From Desulfobacterales bacterium (GTDB taxonomy: Bacteria > Desulfobacterota > Desulfobacteria > Desulfobacterales > C00003060), in NCBI GenBank assembly GCA_030616475.1, contig JAUWXF010000013.1, forward strand, positions 1-44,176: a stretch of 44,176 bases of DNA, in the 5' to 3' direction. The translations under genes and the position numbers were made by a program. How positions within the stretch are numbered: position 1 is the first letter of the stretch; every line of letters starts with the position of its first letter. Below are positions 31,145-39,933 of the stretch, one piece after another. The notes under the pieces were generated by a model. It worked only from the letters and a program-made list of their open reading frames with translations. It made no database searches and had not been told where the DNA came from.

Positions 31145-32002
31145 ATGAAAATCGAGCTTATACAACCCAGCAAGCAGAAAGTTTGGGGTTGGCCGGCCGT
31201 CGCCAATTTCATCCTGGGAGGAGCGGGTGCTGGTTTTTATCTCTTGAGCTTTGTCACAAGGATTCCGGGGGGCGGCATGACTGCTATGTTTGACCCTGTT
31301 TTATTCGGATTGCTGGCTCCGGTGCTCGTCGGCCTTGGATTCCTTTGCCTGACCATTGAAGCCGGGCGACCCTCAAGGGGCCGCCACCTATTCCGCCACG
31401 TGCGACATTCCTGGATGTCACGGGAGACTCTCGCTGGTGCCATCTTCGTCCCAGCCGCAGTGCTCCACTGGCTCTTTCCCAACACAGTCCTTTGGCTCCT
31501 GGGCACCGCGTCGGCCGTGGGGTTGATGATCAGCCAGGGCTACATCGTCTATCGTGCCAGAGCAGTGCCGACTTGGAACGTGCCCATCATCCCCCTACTC
31601 TTCGTGAGCTCGGGTTTCGCCACGGGAGCAGGCCTGCTGCTGGCCCCCATGGGCTGGTTGACCACGGGACGAGGTCCGGCGGTGATTGCAATGATCTGCG
31701 TCGTTGTAAATCTAATAGTTTGGCTGCTCTACCTCCACTGGTCACACGACGCTTCCTTTCGGGAAGGTACAAAAGCGCTCCGGCGCCCAATAGCCCTCAT
31801 CCTCACTGTGGGCATAGGCCACCTGCTTCCTGCCCTTGTGCTACTCCGGGCTCTGGTGGGGCCCGGCGTTGAAACCGGAGCTGAACTTCCTCACATTGTC
31901 GCAGCTCTGGTGGCGGTGACAATAATCACCGGCGGTGCGAGCCAGAAGGCCGGCATTATTCTGGCTGCTGGCCACTATAGAGGGATTGTGCTGAGGCGTT
32001 GA
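31145..32002 (+). CDS. NrfD/PsrC-type membrane subunit
   Basis: A 285-aa polytopic protein with about eight hydrophobic segments. It starts WGWPAVANFILGGAGAGFYLLSF, which is characteristic of NrfD-type quinone-interacting subunits, and has GRPSRGRHLFRHVRHSWMSRE between segments. With the ferredoxin upstream it would pass electrons to or from the quinone pool. The usual third component is replaced here by a GMC flavoprotein gene. Confidence 0.85.
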   Translation: MKIELIQPSKQKVWGWPAVANFILGGAGAGFYLLSFVTRIPGGGMTAMFDPVLFGLLAPVLVGLGFLCLTIEAGRPSRGRHLFRHVRHSWMSRETLAGAIFVPAAVLHWLFPNTVLWLLGTASAVGLMISQGYIVYRARAVPTWNVPIIPLLFVSSGFATGAGLLLAPMGWLTTGRGPAVIAMICVVVNLIVWLLYLHWSHDASFREGTKALRRPIALILTVGIGHLLPALVLLRALVGPGVETGAELPHIVAALVAVTIITGGASQKAGIILAAGHYRGIVLRR

Positions 32003-32332
32003 CGGGGTCAAGTTATAAAATCGCTTCGCGATTTTATGTAACGCGGCGCCGACTTCGCCGCCGACTTCGCCATAGTAGCGCAGCTACGACGGCTGAAATA
32101 GTAGACCTGGCTACGAGCCGACTTCGCCAAAGCACTGGCTGCGACGGCTGAACGGCTGAATTCGCCGCTCGAAAAAAGGAAATTCCTATACTATCAAGTT
32201 ATAGGGTTGTTGAAACAATCAAGCACTCGACCACTCAACTACTCGACCCCTGGCCCAGACCTGATTTGCCAGCTTGATAGCTATAGTAAGCATAAGCGCC
32301 AGGGCGGGCACTCGACCAATTGCGGAGCGAAG
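32003..32332. repeat. 330-bp repeat spacer before the acetyltransferase gene
   Basis: The hairpin ATAAAATCG-CTTCG-CGATTTTAT (32015-32037) is followed by TAACGCGGC, a run of GCCGACTTCGCC words, and GCCGCTCGAAAAAAGGAAA (about 32165-32184), the same frame of elements as at 924-1010 but with a different interior. ACTCGACC octamers (32224-32248) continue at 32310, interrupted by a 61-bp unit (32249-32309) whose ends CCTGGCCCAGACC and GCGCCAGGGCGGGC are the reverse of the 64-bp repeat at 1080-1143. No gene is seen. Confidence 0.75.
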
Positions 32333-33049
32333 ATGAATGCTTACCGCCAGAACCGACCCTTTATAACCAGAACACTCAAGCAGCGCTGGATTCGTTTTTG
32401 GATGGGCCATGCCGCATTGACCGGTTTTGGTAGGATTGCCACTCGTCTTGCCACGTGGTTTGCTCCACCTCACAAGGCAAGCACTTCCCTGGCCAAAATG
32501 AACCGAAAAGGGTACATCGCGCCAAGCTCAATCATCTATCATCCTGACATACAACTCGGTGCCAATGTCTTTATAGGGGACCGTGTTATCATTTTCCGGG
32601 CAAAGAACGGGGGGCCAGTGAAACTAGGTGACCGCGTCTGCATCCTCAGAGATACCATCATTGAGACTGGAGACGCTGGCAGTCTGACGGTTGGTGCTGA
32701 TGCATACATCCATCCCCGTTGCCAGTTAAATGCCTACAAAGCCCCGATAGAGATTGGATGCGGCGTATTAATTGCCGCAAACTGCGCCCTGTACCCCCAT
32801 GATCACGGTGTTGCTCCGGATCAACCCATTCGTGAGCAACCATTACAGGCAAAAGGACCTATCATCGTCGGCGACCACGCCTGGTTAGGCACAGGTGTGA
32901 TAGTGTTGGGTGGAGTACGAATTGGCAAAGACGCAGTGATTGGAGCCGGAGCTGTCGTCACAAAAGACGTGCCGGACGGTGCCATCGCCTTTGGCGTTCC
33001 CGCCCGCCTTGTGAAAATGCGTAGCGACCTGGGGCAGAAGTATGATTAG
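32333..33049 (+). CDS. Hexapeptide-repeat acyltransferase (WcaF/CysE-like O-acetyltransferase)
   Basis: A 238-aa left-handed beta-helix protein. Seen: LGANVFIGDRVIIF, VKLGDRVCILRDT, LTVGADAYIHPRCQLNAY, IEIGCGVLIAANCALYPHDHG with a likely catalytic His, and IIVGDHAWLGTGVIVLGGVRIGKDAVIGAGAVV. These enzymes transfer acetyl from acetyl-CoA to a sugar hydroxyl in the cytoplasm. The open frame reaches TTG 32207 but that part is repeat DNA. The last 8 bp overlap the next gene. Confidence 0.88.
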   Translation: MNAYRQNRPFITRTLKQRWIRFWMGHAALTGFGRIATRLATWFAPPHKASTSLAKMNRKGYIAPSSIIYHPDIQLGANVFIGDRVIIFRAKNGGPVKLGDRVCILRDTIIETGDAGSLTVGADAYIHPRCQLNAYKAPIEIGCGVLIAANCALYPHDHGVAPDQPIREQPLQAKGPIIVGDHAWLGTGVIVLGGVRIGKDAVIGAGAVVTKDVPDGAIAFGVPARLVKMRSDLGQKYD

Positions 33050-33878
33050 TAGCGTGTTTCTAAATCAAGCATCAAAGCTTGTGGCCGTTGTTGTGCCAAT
33101 GTCCAATCGATCGGAATTGACCGCAGAAGAAGAGATTTCTTTCAAACACTTGATTCGTTTTCTTGGTAAGTACGATAAGTACCTTGTGATACCAAAGAGT
33201 CTTCAAGTCAACTTCCCCGGGTTTGGAATCAAGCGCTTCGACAATAAATTCTTTGGAAGTGCAGCAGCTCATTCCAAACTGTTGCTTTCCCCAACATTTT
33301 ACAACGCTTTCACCGATTATCGATTCATGTTAATCTATCACCTTGATGCTCTCGTATTCTCGGATCAGCTCACACAATGGTGTGAAATGGATTTTGATTT
33401 CATTGGTCCTCCATGGATCAAGCATGAAGAGGCTCCTTACGCCGGACATCCCGTGTATGAAGGCAAAGTTGGAAATGGTGGCTTTTCCCTGAGAAAGATA
33501 CACAGTTTCCAACGGGTTATTTATTCTCGAAAATATAGCATTGACCTTTCAGAATACTGGAATAGGTTTTACGCTTCAAAGCCTAAGTATACTCAGTACC
33601 TAAACCTTCCCAAGAGAATCCTGAAGCGACTCAAGATTCGTAATAATGCAAGATGGGAAATGTCTAAATATAAACATAATGAAGAAGCCTTTTGGGCTAA
33701 TAGAGCAACACATTATTACCCCGAATTCACAATTCCTTCTGTCGAAACAGCTCTTCGCTTTGGCTTTGAATGCGTTCCAAGATATTGTTTTGAGAAAAAC
33801 AACTTTACCCTCCCCTTTGGCTGCCACGCATGGCAAAAATATGATAGGGATTTTTGGGAACCTTACTTGATCAAATGA
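33042..33878 (+). CDS. DUF5672 family protein (putative glycosyltransferase-like)
   Basis: A 278-aa protein whose central part (MLIYHLDALVFSDQL, DFDFIGPPWI, VGNGGFSLRK) has the wording of DUF5672. YHLDALVF and GNGGFSLR resemble the DxD and acceptor-loop regions of some nucleotide-sugar enzymes, so a transferase role is plausible but unproven. No membrane segment is seen. It overlaps the acetyltransferase stop by 8 bp, so the two are translationally linked. From here to 37288 the genes become distinctly AT-richer than the first half of the locus. Confidence 0.8.
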   Translation: MISSVFLNQASKLVAVVVPMSNRSELTAEEEISFKHLIRFLGKYDKYLVIPKSLQVNFPGFGIKRFDNKFFGSAAAHSKLLLSPTFYNAFTDYRFMLIYHLDALVFSDQLTQWCEMDFDFIGPPWIKHEEAPYAGHPVYEGKVGNGGFSLRKIHSFQRVIYSRKYSIDLSEYWNRFYASKPKYTQYLNLPKRILKRLKIRNNARWEMSKYKHNEEAFWANRATHYYPEFTIPSVETALRFGFECVPRYCFEKNNFTLPFGCHAWQKYDRDFWEPYLIK

Positions 33879-33956
33879 TTTGCCTGACTCACCGGGCCAT
33901 CTCAATCGCAAAAGAAAGCAAGCTGTAGAGTTCAAGCTGTAGAGTTACTAAACAAA

Positions 33957-34790
33957 ATGAGAAGGCTACTGCACAAGATAACAACTGCTGAGCAGAGAAC
34001 ACTTATTAGAAGACTTACAACTAAACCTATAAAACATATGTCAAGGTATTTAAGCTTATTGGCCTTTTGGTCGCATTATCCTGAGAAGAAGTTTCTGGTT
34101 TTCGCGGAAGGGAGGGGTGGAACTTCACTATTAGTTAATTTATTGAATAGTCATCCAGATATTTATTGTGACGGCGAAATATTTCATCGACGCAATTATA
34201 AAATCACATTCCCCCAATTATATCTAGATAGTAGAAGCAGGATTACAAGACTCAATAGAAAGCCAGTGTATGGCTTCAAAGTCAAGTTAACACAATTGGT
34301 GTTTGATCAGGAGTTTCCAGAGTCGTTTATCAAAGGCCTCTATGATGATGGTTGGAAGATCATCTACCTTCGAAGAAATAATTTCCTAAAAGCTTCGTTA
34401 TCTACCGTTCTGGCAAGAGAGCGAGGGCTATATCATATAACGACACAAGACAGTGAGAAAGAATCCAATAAATTGAGAAAAATTAAAATAGATTGCGAAG
34501 AACTTTATAATATGACAAAGGGAAGAGAACAGTTTGCTAAAATTGAAATGGATTGGCTAAAAGGAACTGATTATTTTGTTGTTAGTTATGAAGATGATCT
34601 ATTGGACTCCAACAAGCACCAACAAACTCTGGACAAAATATTTCGATTCTTGGAAATCTCACGTGCAAAAGTAAGCACACATTTACGGAGAACCAGTTCA
34701 GGCGATCTGTCGCAGGATATCGCAAACTATGACGAAGTAAAGCGATATTTTAGAACCACTGAGTTCACGCACTTCTTGGATTCAGATTAG
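33957..34790 (+). CDS. Sulfotransferase family protein
   Basis: A 277-aa protein. FLVFAEGRGGTSLLVNLLNSHP (about 46-67) corresponds to the 5'-phosphosulfate loop and IIYLRRNNFLKASLS (about 140-155) to the 3'-phosphate contact of PAPS-dependent sulfotransferases. GEIFHRRN follows the first motif as in carbohydrate sulfotransferases. It probably sulfates the polymer or a precursor in the cytoplasm using PAPS from cysC (13375). A 16-bp direct duplication (AAGCTGTAGAGTT words, about 33919-33946) precedes it. Confidence 0.82.
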   Translation: MRRLLHKITTAEQRTLIRRLTTKPIKHMSRYLSLLAFWSHYPEKKFLVFAEGRGGTSLLVNLLNSHPDIYCDGEIFHRRNYKITFPQLYLDSRSRITRLNRKPVYGFKVKLTQLVFDQEFPESFIKGLYDDGWKIIYLRRNNFLKASLSTVLARERGLYHITTQDSEKESNKLRKIKIDCEELYNMTKGREQFAKIEMDWLKGTDYFVVSYEDDLLDSNKHQQTLDKIFRFLEISRAKVSTHLRRTSSGDLSQDIANYDEVKRYFRTTEFTHFLDSD

Positions 34791-34892
34791 TCGGACAACA
34801 ACGAAACCCAATTATCCCGTTCTATTCCGTACCATCAGGAGGAATTTGGATTTCTCCATCAAACTCTCATAACCTATAGGTCATAAAATATC

Positions 34893-35699
34893 ATGATTAG
34901 CGTTGTCACACCGGTATTGAACGGAGAAAAATACATTGAATCATGTTTGAATGCCGTTATTGATCAGGAATGTTCCGATTTAGAACATATCATTGTTGAT
35001 GGGAACTCAAAGGACGAGACGGTAAGTATAATAAGGAAATATGCTGACAAATATTCGCACATTCGATGGATGTCAGAAGAGGATAACGGGCAGTCAGATG
35101 CCATAAACAAAGGCATCGCAATGGCACACGGGGGGATTTTAGCCATCTTAAATGTAGATGATTACTATGAGCCCAATACGTTGAATCGTGTTAAGGAAAT
35201 ATTCAAAACGCTTCCCGAACCAGCTATAACTCTGGGTAATTGTAACGTATGGGACGATACGGGAAAGCTGAAGTATGTGAACAGGCCAAGTAGACTGAAG
35301 TTGACGGATTTACTTTTAGGTTGGTCTGTCAATCCTCATCCTGTTAATCCATCTGCATATTTTTATCATGCATCACTCCACGAAATTGTCGGGCCATACG
35401 ATGAAAACCAGCACTATGCAATGGATTTAGATTTTCTTTTGAAAGCGGTTAAGGTCTCAATCGTCAAATACGTAAACGAAACATGGGGTAATTATCGATT
35501 ATTAGAAGGGACAAAAACAGTTATTGATCGAAAAAGAGGCACCAATATTGATCGTGCAAAGTATCTCTTAATAAAACACAGAAAGAAGCTCCCTGTTTTT
35601 CAGCAATGCAAGGTATTGATTATGTATGGCTTTTATAAGGCATCAAAAAGAATAAAGATCAAGATACAAAGAATCACCAAAAAATGCAAAACGCAATGA
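34893..35699 (+). CDS. Glycosyltransferase family 2
   Basis: A 268-aa GT-A fold enzyme: ISVVTPVLNGEKYIESCL, IIVDGNSKDETVSII, EEDNGQSDAINKGIAMAHG and the metal-binding LNVDDYYEPNTL. It is soluble, with a basic C-terminus. Donor and acceptor cannot be told from sequence. AT-rich like its neighbours. Confidence 0.9.
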   Translation: MISVVTPVLNGEKYIESCLNAVIDQECSDLEHIIVDGNSKDETVSIIRKYADKYSHIRWMSEEDNGQSDAINKGIAMAHGGILAILNVDDYYEPNTLNRVKEIFKTLPEPAITLGNCNVWDDTGKLKYVNRPSRLKLTDLLLGWSVNPHPVNPSAYFYHASLHEIVGPYDENQHYAMDLDFLLKAVKVSIVKYVNETWGNYRLLEGTKTVIDRKRGTNIDRAKYLLIKHRKKLPVFQQCKVLIMYGFYKASKRIKIKIQRITKKCKTQ

Positions 35700-35767
35700 A
35701 ACTCGGTGGCTGCTTCGTCTTTCTAGAAAATCAAAAACAGACGCCAAAAAAACGTGATTGACCTGTT

Positions 35768-37288
35768 ATGACTGGTCCTAAACAAGTCTTACAAAGAAGT
35801 TGGAGTCGCATTAATTTGGCTTTGGCTGGACACAACCGGTTACATCAATTAATACCCAACCTCCAGCACTCCACTTTGCAATACATGCGTACCGTTGCCT
35901 GGGCGCTCGCGCGTTACCGAGATGAGATTTTCAACTACATAAAAGTTCACACTCATTATGGACCCATCGGAGATTTGATTCACAACCTTAAAGTGTTTCG
36001 GTTTAGATTACAGAAGAGGTCTGGAGCAGGCTATTCCGAAAAATATGATCCACATGACGATGTTATTCCTAGCTATTTGAACGCCGCATTGAAAAGAACA
36101 AAAGATTTGTACAAGATAAATAACCATCTTATTGACAGCGCCCCTACTATCCTGTTTGTTAGTACTTATCTACCACGCTTCGACAAAACAGCAGCAGATT
36201 TCCGATTATTTAACATTCTAAACATACTATTGGCGAACAAGTGCAAAATTGAATATATATACCACGCAAACACTCAATGCGATGCAAGCTACGAAAAAGC
36301 CCTTAAAGGAGATATTAATTTTACGCACCTACCTTTGAATCAACAAGACTACAATAAAATTATTGCTGAAAAAACTCCCGAATATCTCTGGATAACAAAT
36401 ATATGGGGTATCAATTACATAACGTTTATGGCACAGCTTAGCGAGAGCTTAAAGAAGCGATGTCCTTCACTTAAACTGATTATAGACACGATGGATTTTC
36501 ATTTCAAGGAATTTCTCAGGAAATATGAGTGGACTAAGAATCAAGATGATTTGACGCGCGCAAACGAATTTCTAAGAAACGAAGAAATCTTATATGAGGC
36601 AGCGGACACCGTTATTGTAATTAGTGACAAAGAAAAACGGGATATTCAAAGTACGATTATGGGCGCAAGGGAAATTGAAATCGTTCCCATTTTTCTTGAA
36701 ATCTTCCATTCTACCCGTCCTTATAGTAAACGACGAAATATCTGTTTTGTTGGCCATTTTGGCAACAAACATAATGTTGACGCAGTGAAATACTTTTTGG
36801 AAAACATATTTCAGCTTATCCTGGCAAGAAACCCCAGAGTAGAATTTCATGTTCTTGGCTATTTGTCAGAAAAATACAGAAAAGTATTTCAATCACCTAA
36901 TGTTAAAGTCATAGGTAGCCTTAAGAACTTGCAAGAAGCACTGACACACTACAAGCTGTTCGTTTGTCCGATGCCTTACGGAGCGGGAATGAAAGGGAAG
37001 ATTGGCGATGCCGCAGCAGCCGGGGTTCCTATTGTTACTACCTCCATTGGTGCAGAAGGCTTTCCTGTAAGAGACGGGGAGGAATGCTTTATCTCAGACT
37101 CCCCAATCGAATTTGCTGAGAAATGCAACCAATGTCTGGCCGACCCGGTTGTGTGGCATAATTTTAGCATTAAGTCAAGATTAATGATCGCAGAAAATTT
37201 TAGTCCCGACGTTGTTGCAGGAAAGCTGGCAAAGGTTTTGTCAAGTGATTCTTCGTCCTTGCCCCGCCTGCCCTGTTTACCCCGTTAA
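35768..37288 (+). CDS. Glycosyltransferase family 4 (group 1)
   Basis: A 506-aa protein with a long N-terminal extension (about 1-120) before the GT-B fold: TILFVSTYLPRFDKTAADFR, ADTVIVISDKEKRDI, NICFVGHFGNKHNVDAV and the nucleotide-sugar site CPMPYGAGMKGKIGDAAAAG followed by GVPIVTT. The last nine residues (LPRLPCLPR) and the TAA stop are coded by the palindromic repeat block that begins at about 37258, so the original C-terminus may have been different. Confidence 0.88.
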   Translation: MTGPKQVLQRSWSRINLALAGHNRLHQLIPNLQHSTLQYMRTVAWALARYRDEIFNYIKVHTHYGPIGDLIHNLKVFRFRLQKRSGAGYSEKYDPHDDVIPSYLNAALKRTKDLYKINNHLIDSAPTILFVSTYLPRFDKTAADFRLFNILNILLANKCKIEYIYHANTQCDASYEKALKGDINFTHLPLNQQDYNKIIAEKTPEYLWITNIWGINYITFMAQLSESLKKRCPSLKLIIDTMDFHFKEFLRKYEWTKNQDDLTRANEFLRNEEILYEAADTVIVISDKEKRDIQSTIMGAREIEIVPIFLEIFHSTRPYSKRRNICFVGHFGNKHNVDAVKYFLENIFQLILARNPRVEFHVLGYLSEKYRKVFQSPNVKVIGSLKNLQEALTHYKLFVCPMPYGAGMKGKIGDAAAAGVPIVTTSIGAEGFPVRDGEECFISDSPIEFAEKCNQCLADPVVWHNFSIKSRLMIAENFSPDVVAGKLAKVLSSDSSSLPRLPCLPR

Positions 37289-37488
37289 ATGTTTACCCCG
37301 TGAAATGCGAAGCATATTTCCCTGGGGCGTAGCATATTTAACTGGGGTAGGTGGGCACCATCGTACCGGGGTTAAATGTTTACTCCGCCTGCCCCGTAGG
37401 TCAGAATGATCGTACCGGGGTGGAACGCGTGCTATCCCGTCAGGGCGAGACATATTCAACTGGGGCGAAGCTTATTTAACCGGGGTCA
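37258..37488 (+). repeat. Multiply nested CCTG...GGGG palindromic block
   Basis: About 230 bp made of nested units. CCCCG is followed at once by a CCTGCCCTG... unit. It contains CCCCGTTAAATG ... ATTTAACTGGGG, with CCCCGTGAAATGCGAAGC ... TTTCCCTGGGG in its loop. Then come CGTACCGGGG-TTAAATG and TCCG, interrupted by CCTGCCCCGTAGGTC...CGTACCGGGG and resumed as TGGAACG ... TATTCAACTGGGG, and finally CTTATTTAACCGGGG. The break CCCCG^T is used more than once. The first 31 bp belong to the preceding CDS. Confidence 0.8.
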
Positions 37489-37661
37489 AAGAATCACACA
37501 AATTATTCACCTCCGAGATCTCCTTGCCCTGTCAAATTGTAGGCGACATCTCAAGACCACTTGTGAGCGGTTATCTTCAAATCTTGATAATTTGGTATAT
37601 TCAACTCGGTATTTAACAGGGTGAAGCTCGAGCGGAGCGGGCGAGAGAAGCCTTTAATGGG
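37484..37661 (+). repeat. Leader-like repeat, copy 2
   Basis: Begins GGGGTCAAAGAATCACACAA and contains CTCCGAGATCTCC, then TATTTAACAGG (37610-37620), GAGCGGGCGAGAGAA (37635-37649) and TTTAATGGG (37653-37661). Same order as at 3367-3557. It ends 15 bp before the next gene. No gene lies between 37289 and 37676. Confidence 0.6.
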
Positions 37662-37676
37662 CCCGGCAATATCCCG

Positions 37677-38762
37677 ATGAAAGATCGCAAACGTTCGAAA
37701 AAACAGTCCGAAAGCATATCTGTTCTTGCAAAACCTGCATTTAGTAACAGAACTGGAAACCCATATAATTGGCTGCTATACACGAATCTGGAAAAGCTCG
37801 GGGTAAAAGTAGTTGATTACTCTAAATATCGCCTCTTGAATCAAAAATGGGACATTATGCATGTACATTGGCCGGTCAACGTCGTTCGTGTTCCGCAGTG
37901 GCGCCGGGCCTCCTACAAAACCCTTAACCTTTCTATAGCCTTGACCCTTGCCAGGACAAAAGGTGCCAAAATAGTTTGGACGGTTCACAACCTGGAAACA
38001 CATGAGAAGTATCATCCAAAACTACAGAATTACTTCACAGACTATTTTATTAAGCGGGTGGATGGATTTATTAGCCTCAGCGCAACAGCAAACGAACTTG
38101 TAAGAAGCCGATACCCTGTACTCCGCAAAGTGCCATCAGTTGTGGTCCCCCATGGTCATTACCGGGATGTTTATCCCAATTATGTGACGAAAAAGGAGGC
38201 AAGAAACAGATTGGGTATAGAAGCGTACGGGGCGAAAGTCATTTTGTTCCTTGGTCGCATTAGTTCCTATAAGAATATCCCCTCCCTCATTCGTACATTT
38301 CATTCACTTAAGGACACAAACGCTATGCTGCTGATTGCCGGCAAGCCGGCTACCTTGAAATTAGAGAGACAGATCGCCGAAATGGCGGCTAATGATCCTG
38401 AAAGGATACGTCTGCACCTGGGCTTCGTGCCGGAGGAAGATATACAGTTCTATTTCAAAGCTGGAGATTTGGTCGCTTTGCCTTACCATGATTTTCTGAA
38501 TTCGGGCAGCGCAGTGCTTGCTTTATCATATAGTGTTCCTATTCTAGTCCCATCGAAAGGTTCCTTCAAGGATCTTCAGTCAGTAGTAGGTAAGGAATGG
38601 GTAAGGATGTATGATGAAGTACTCAGCTCTGAAGAGTTGCGGTATCATCTCGATTATGTTTCAAGAAACATGACAGATAGATATTTACCGCTAAAAGAGT
38701 TTGCATGGGATGAAATAGCACTAAAAACATTGGAGTTTTATAAAGGTTTAGTCTGCAAGTAA
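37677..38762 (+). CDS. Glycosyltransferase family 4
   Basis: A 361-aa GT-B enzyme: DIMHVHWPVN, KIVWTVHNLETHEK, VVPHGHYRDVYPN, VILFLGRISSYKNIPSLI, LHLGFVPEEDIQFYFKAGDLVALPYHDFLNSGSAVLA. It transfers a sugar to the growing lipid-linked chain on the cytoplasmic side. ATG 37677 follows the leader repeat directly. Confidence 0.9.
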   Translation: MKDRKRSKKQSESISVLAKPAFSNRTGNPYNWLLYTNLEKLGVKVVDYSKYRLLNQKWDIMHVHWPVNVVRVPQWRRASYKTLNLSIALTLARTKGAKIVWTVHNLETHEKYHPKLQNYFTDYFIKRVDGFISLSATANELVRSRYPVLRKVPSVVVPHGHYRDVYPNYVTKKEARNRLGIEAYGAKVILFLGRISSYKNIPSLIRTFHSLKDTNAMLLIAGKPATLKLERQIAEMAANDPERIRLHLGFVPEEDIQFYFKAGDLVALPYHDFLNSGSAVLALSYSVPILVPSKGSFKDLQSVVGKEWVRMYDEVLSSEELRYHLDYVSRNMTDRYLPLKEFAWDEIALKTLEFYKGLVCK

Positions 38763-38952
38763 TGGGTGCTTTTTTGGATCAATAACATGAACGTGTGTTA
38801 CTGGGTTGAGTCATGTACGTGACGATGCTTATCGTGCAAGATTCTCTACCATTATGAAGAACACCTGGGATTTGAGGCGTCGGCAGATAGCGTTCAATTT
38901 GTCTTGAGGGTTTAAGGTTTTGGCTACCCCTAAGGAGGGGGAGGGTTATTTA

Positions 38953-39933
38953 ATGTCTAAGAAAATACATAAACTTGCTTTAAAAGAAAAGTTCCGGTTC
39001 CGTCTAGACAAGTTCTTTGTCTATTTTGTCGACCCTGCAAGAAAATTTATACTAAATACCGCCAGGAGAGGCAAGGAACATAAGGAAAAGACCAGGAAGA
39101 ACATATCAATAGTCATTGTAAACTATAATACCTTGTTCCTGATTGCGCATCTTATCTATTCCATCTTCGATAAAATCGTTTACAGCGAAGGCAAGATCAG
39201 GATCATCGTGGTAGACAACGCTTCCTTTGATGGGAGCAGGGAATTCCTTGAAGTGGTCGAAAAAAACGATTTTATTAGATTAATAGGGTTAAATAATCAG
39301 AAATACCACGGACCCGGACTGAGAATAGGGATAAGAGCGATTGAAGATTTTGACAGAAGGCTTCATGAAGAAGAGAGGACGGGGACGGTACTGACTCTGG
39401 ATACGGATGTCGTTGTTTTGCGAGAGGACCTATTAAGTTCCGCATTGGAAAGGCTGTGCGAAAATGGGGATGCAGCCCTGCTCGGGGAGCTGCAATATAA
39501 TAAGAAGTTGGGGGACGAAGGCGGGTACCCACATCCTTCTTGCTTGTTCATAAGAAAAGAGATCTATGATCTGCCGTGTGTGAGGCCCTTCGTTCGCTCA
39601 GGCACGCCGGCGATCGCGCTAGTACGGTCCGTCATGAAGAACGGATATAAGATATTGGATTTTCCTGCGTGCTCGGATGGTTATATCCTCCATCTCGGTA
39701 GAGGCACCCTTAGCAAGATAAGGCAATTTGGTCTCCGTGATAACACTCATTACGAGTGGGCTCTTAAGAGCTACGAACCGCATTACCACGGACGTACCGA
39801 TGGTGAGAGAACGTATGGGAAAGAAGTCGCCAAATTCATGGACCATATAAAGGAACTGAAATATCCTTATGACAGGTATATAGAAGTCCTTGAAACGTTA
39901 AAAGTCAGAAAAAACCTGACTCTGAACAGATGA
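38953..39933 (+). CDS. Glycosyltransferase family 2
   Basis: A 326-aa enzyme. NISIVIVNYNTLFLIAHLI, RIIVVDNASFDGSREFL and the DxD motif in LTLDTDVVVLRED mark a GT-A fold; the acceptor region includes ALLGELQYNKK and SCLFIRKEIYDL. ATG 38953 is preceded by AAGGAGGGGG; the frame also extends to TTG 38920, before that ribosome site. Confidence 0.87.
   Translation: MSKKIHKLALKEKFRFRLDKFFVYFVDPARKFILNTARRGKEHKEKTRKNISIVIVNYNTLFLIAHLIYSIFDKIVYSEGKIRIIVVDNASFDGSREFLEVVEKNDFIRLIGLNNQKYHGPGLRIGIRAIEDFDRRLHEEERTGTVLTLDTDVVVLREDLLSSALERLCENGDAALLGELQYNKKLGDEGGYPHPSCLFIRKEIYDLPCVRPFVRSGTPAIALVRSVMKNGYKILDFPACSDGYILHLGRGTLSKIRQFGLRDNTHYEWALKSYEPHYHGRTDGERTYGKEVAKFMDHIKELKYPYDRYIEVLETLKVRKNLTLNR

Noticed and set aside
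32207-32332. N-terminal extension of the acetyltransferase
   Set aside because: It is coded by octamer repeats and an inserted palindromic unit, and the family does not have it.
38763-38952. Short open stretch before the GT2 gene
   Set aside because: It reads as about 30 codons without stop, but with no start, no ribosome site and no resemblance to a family.
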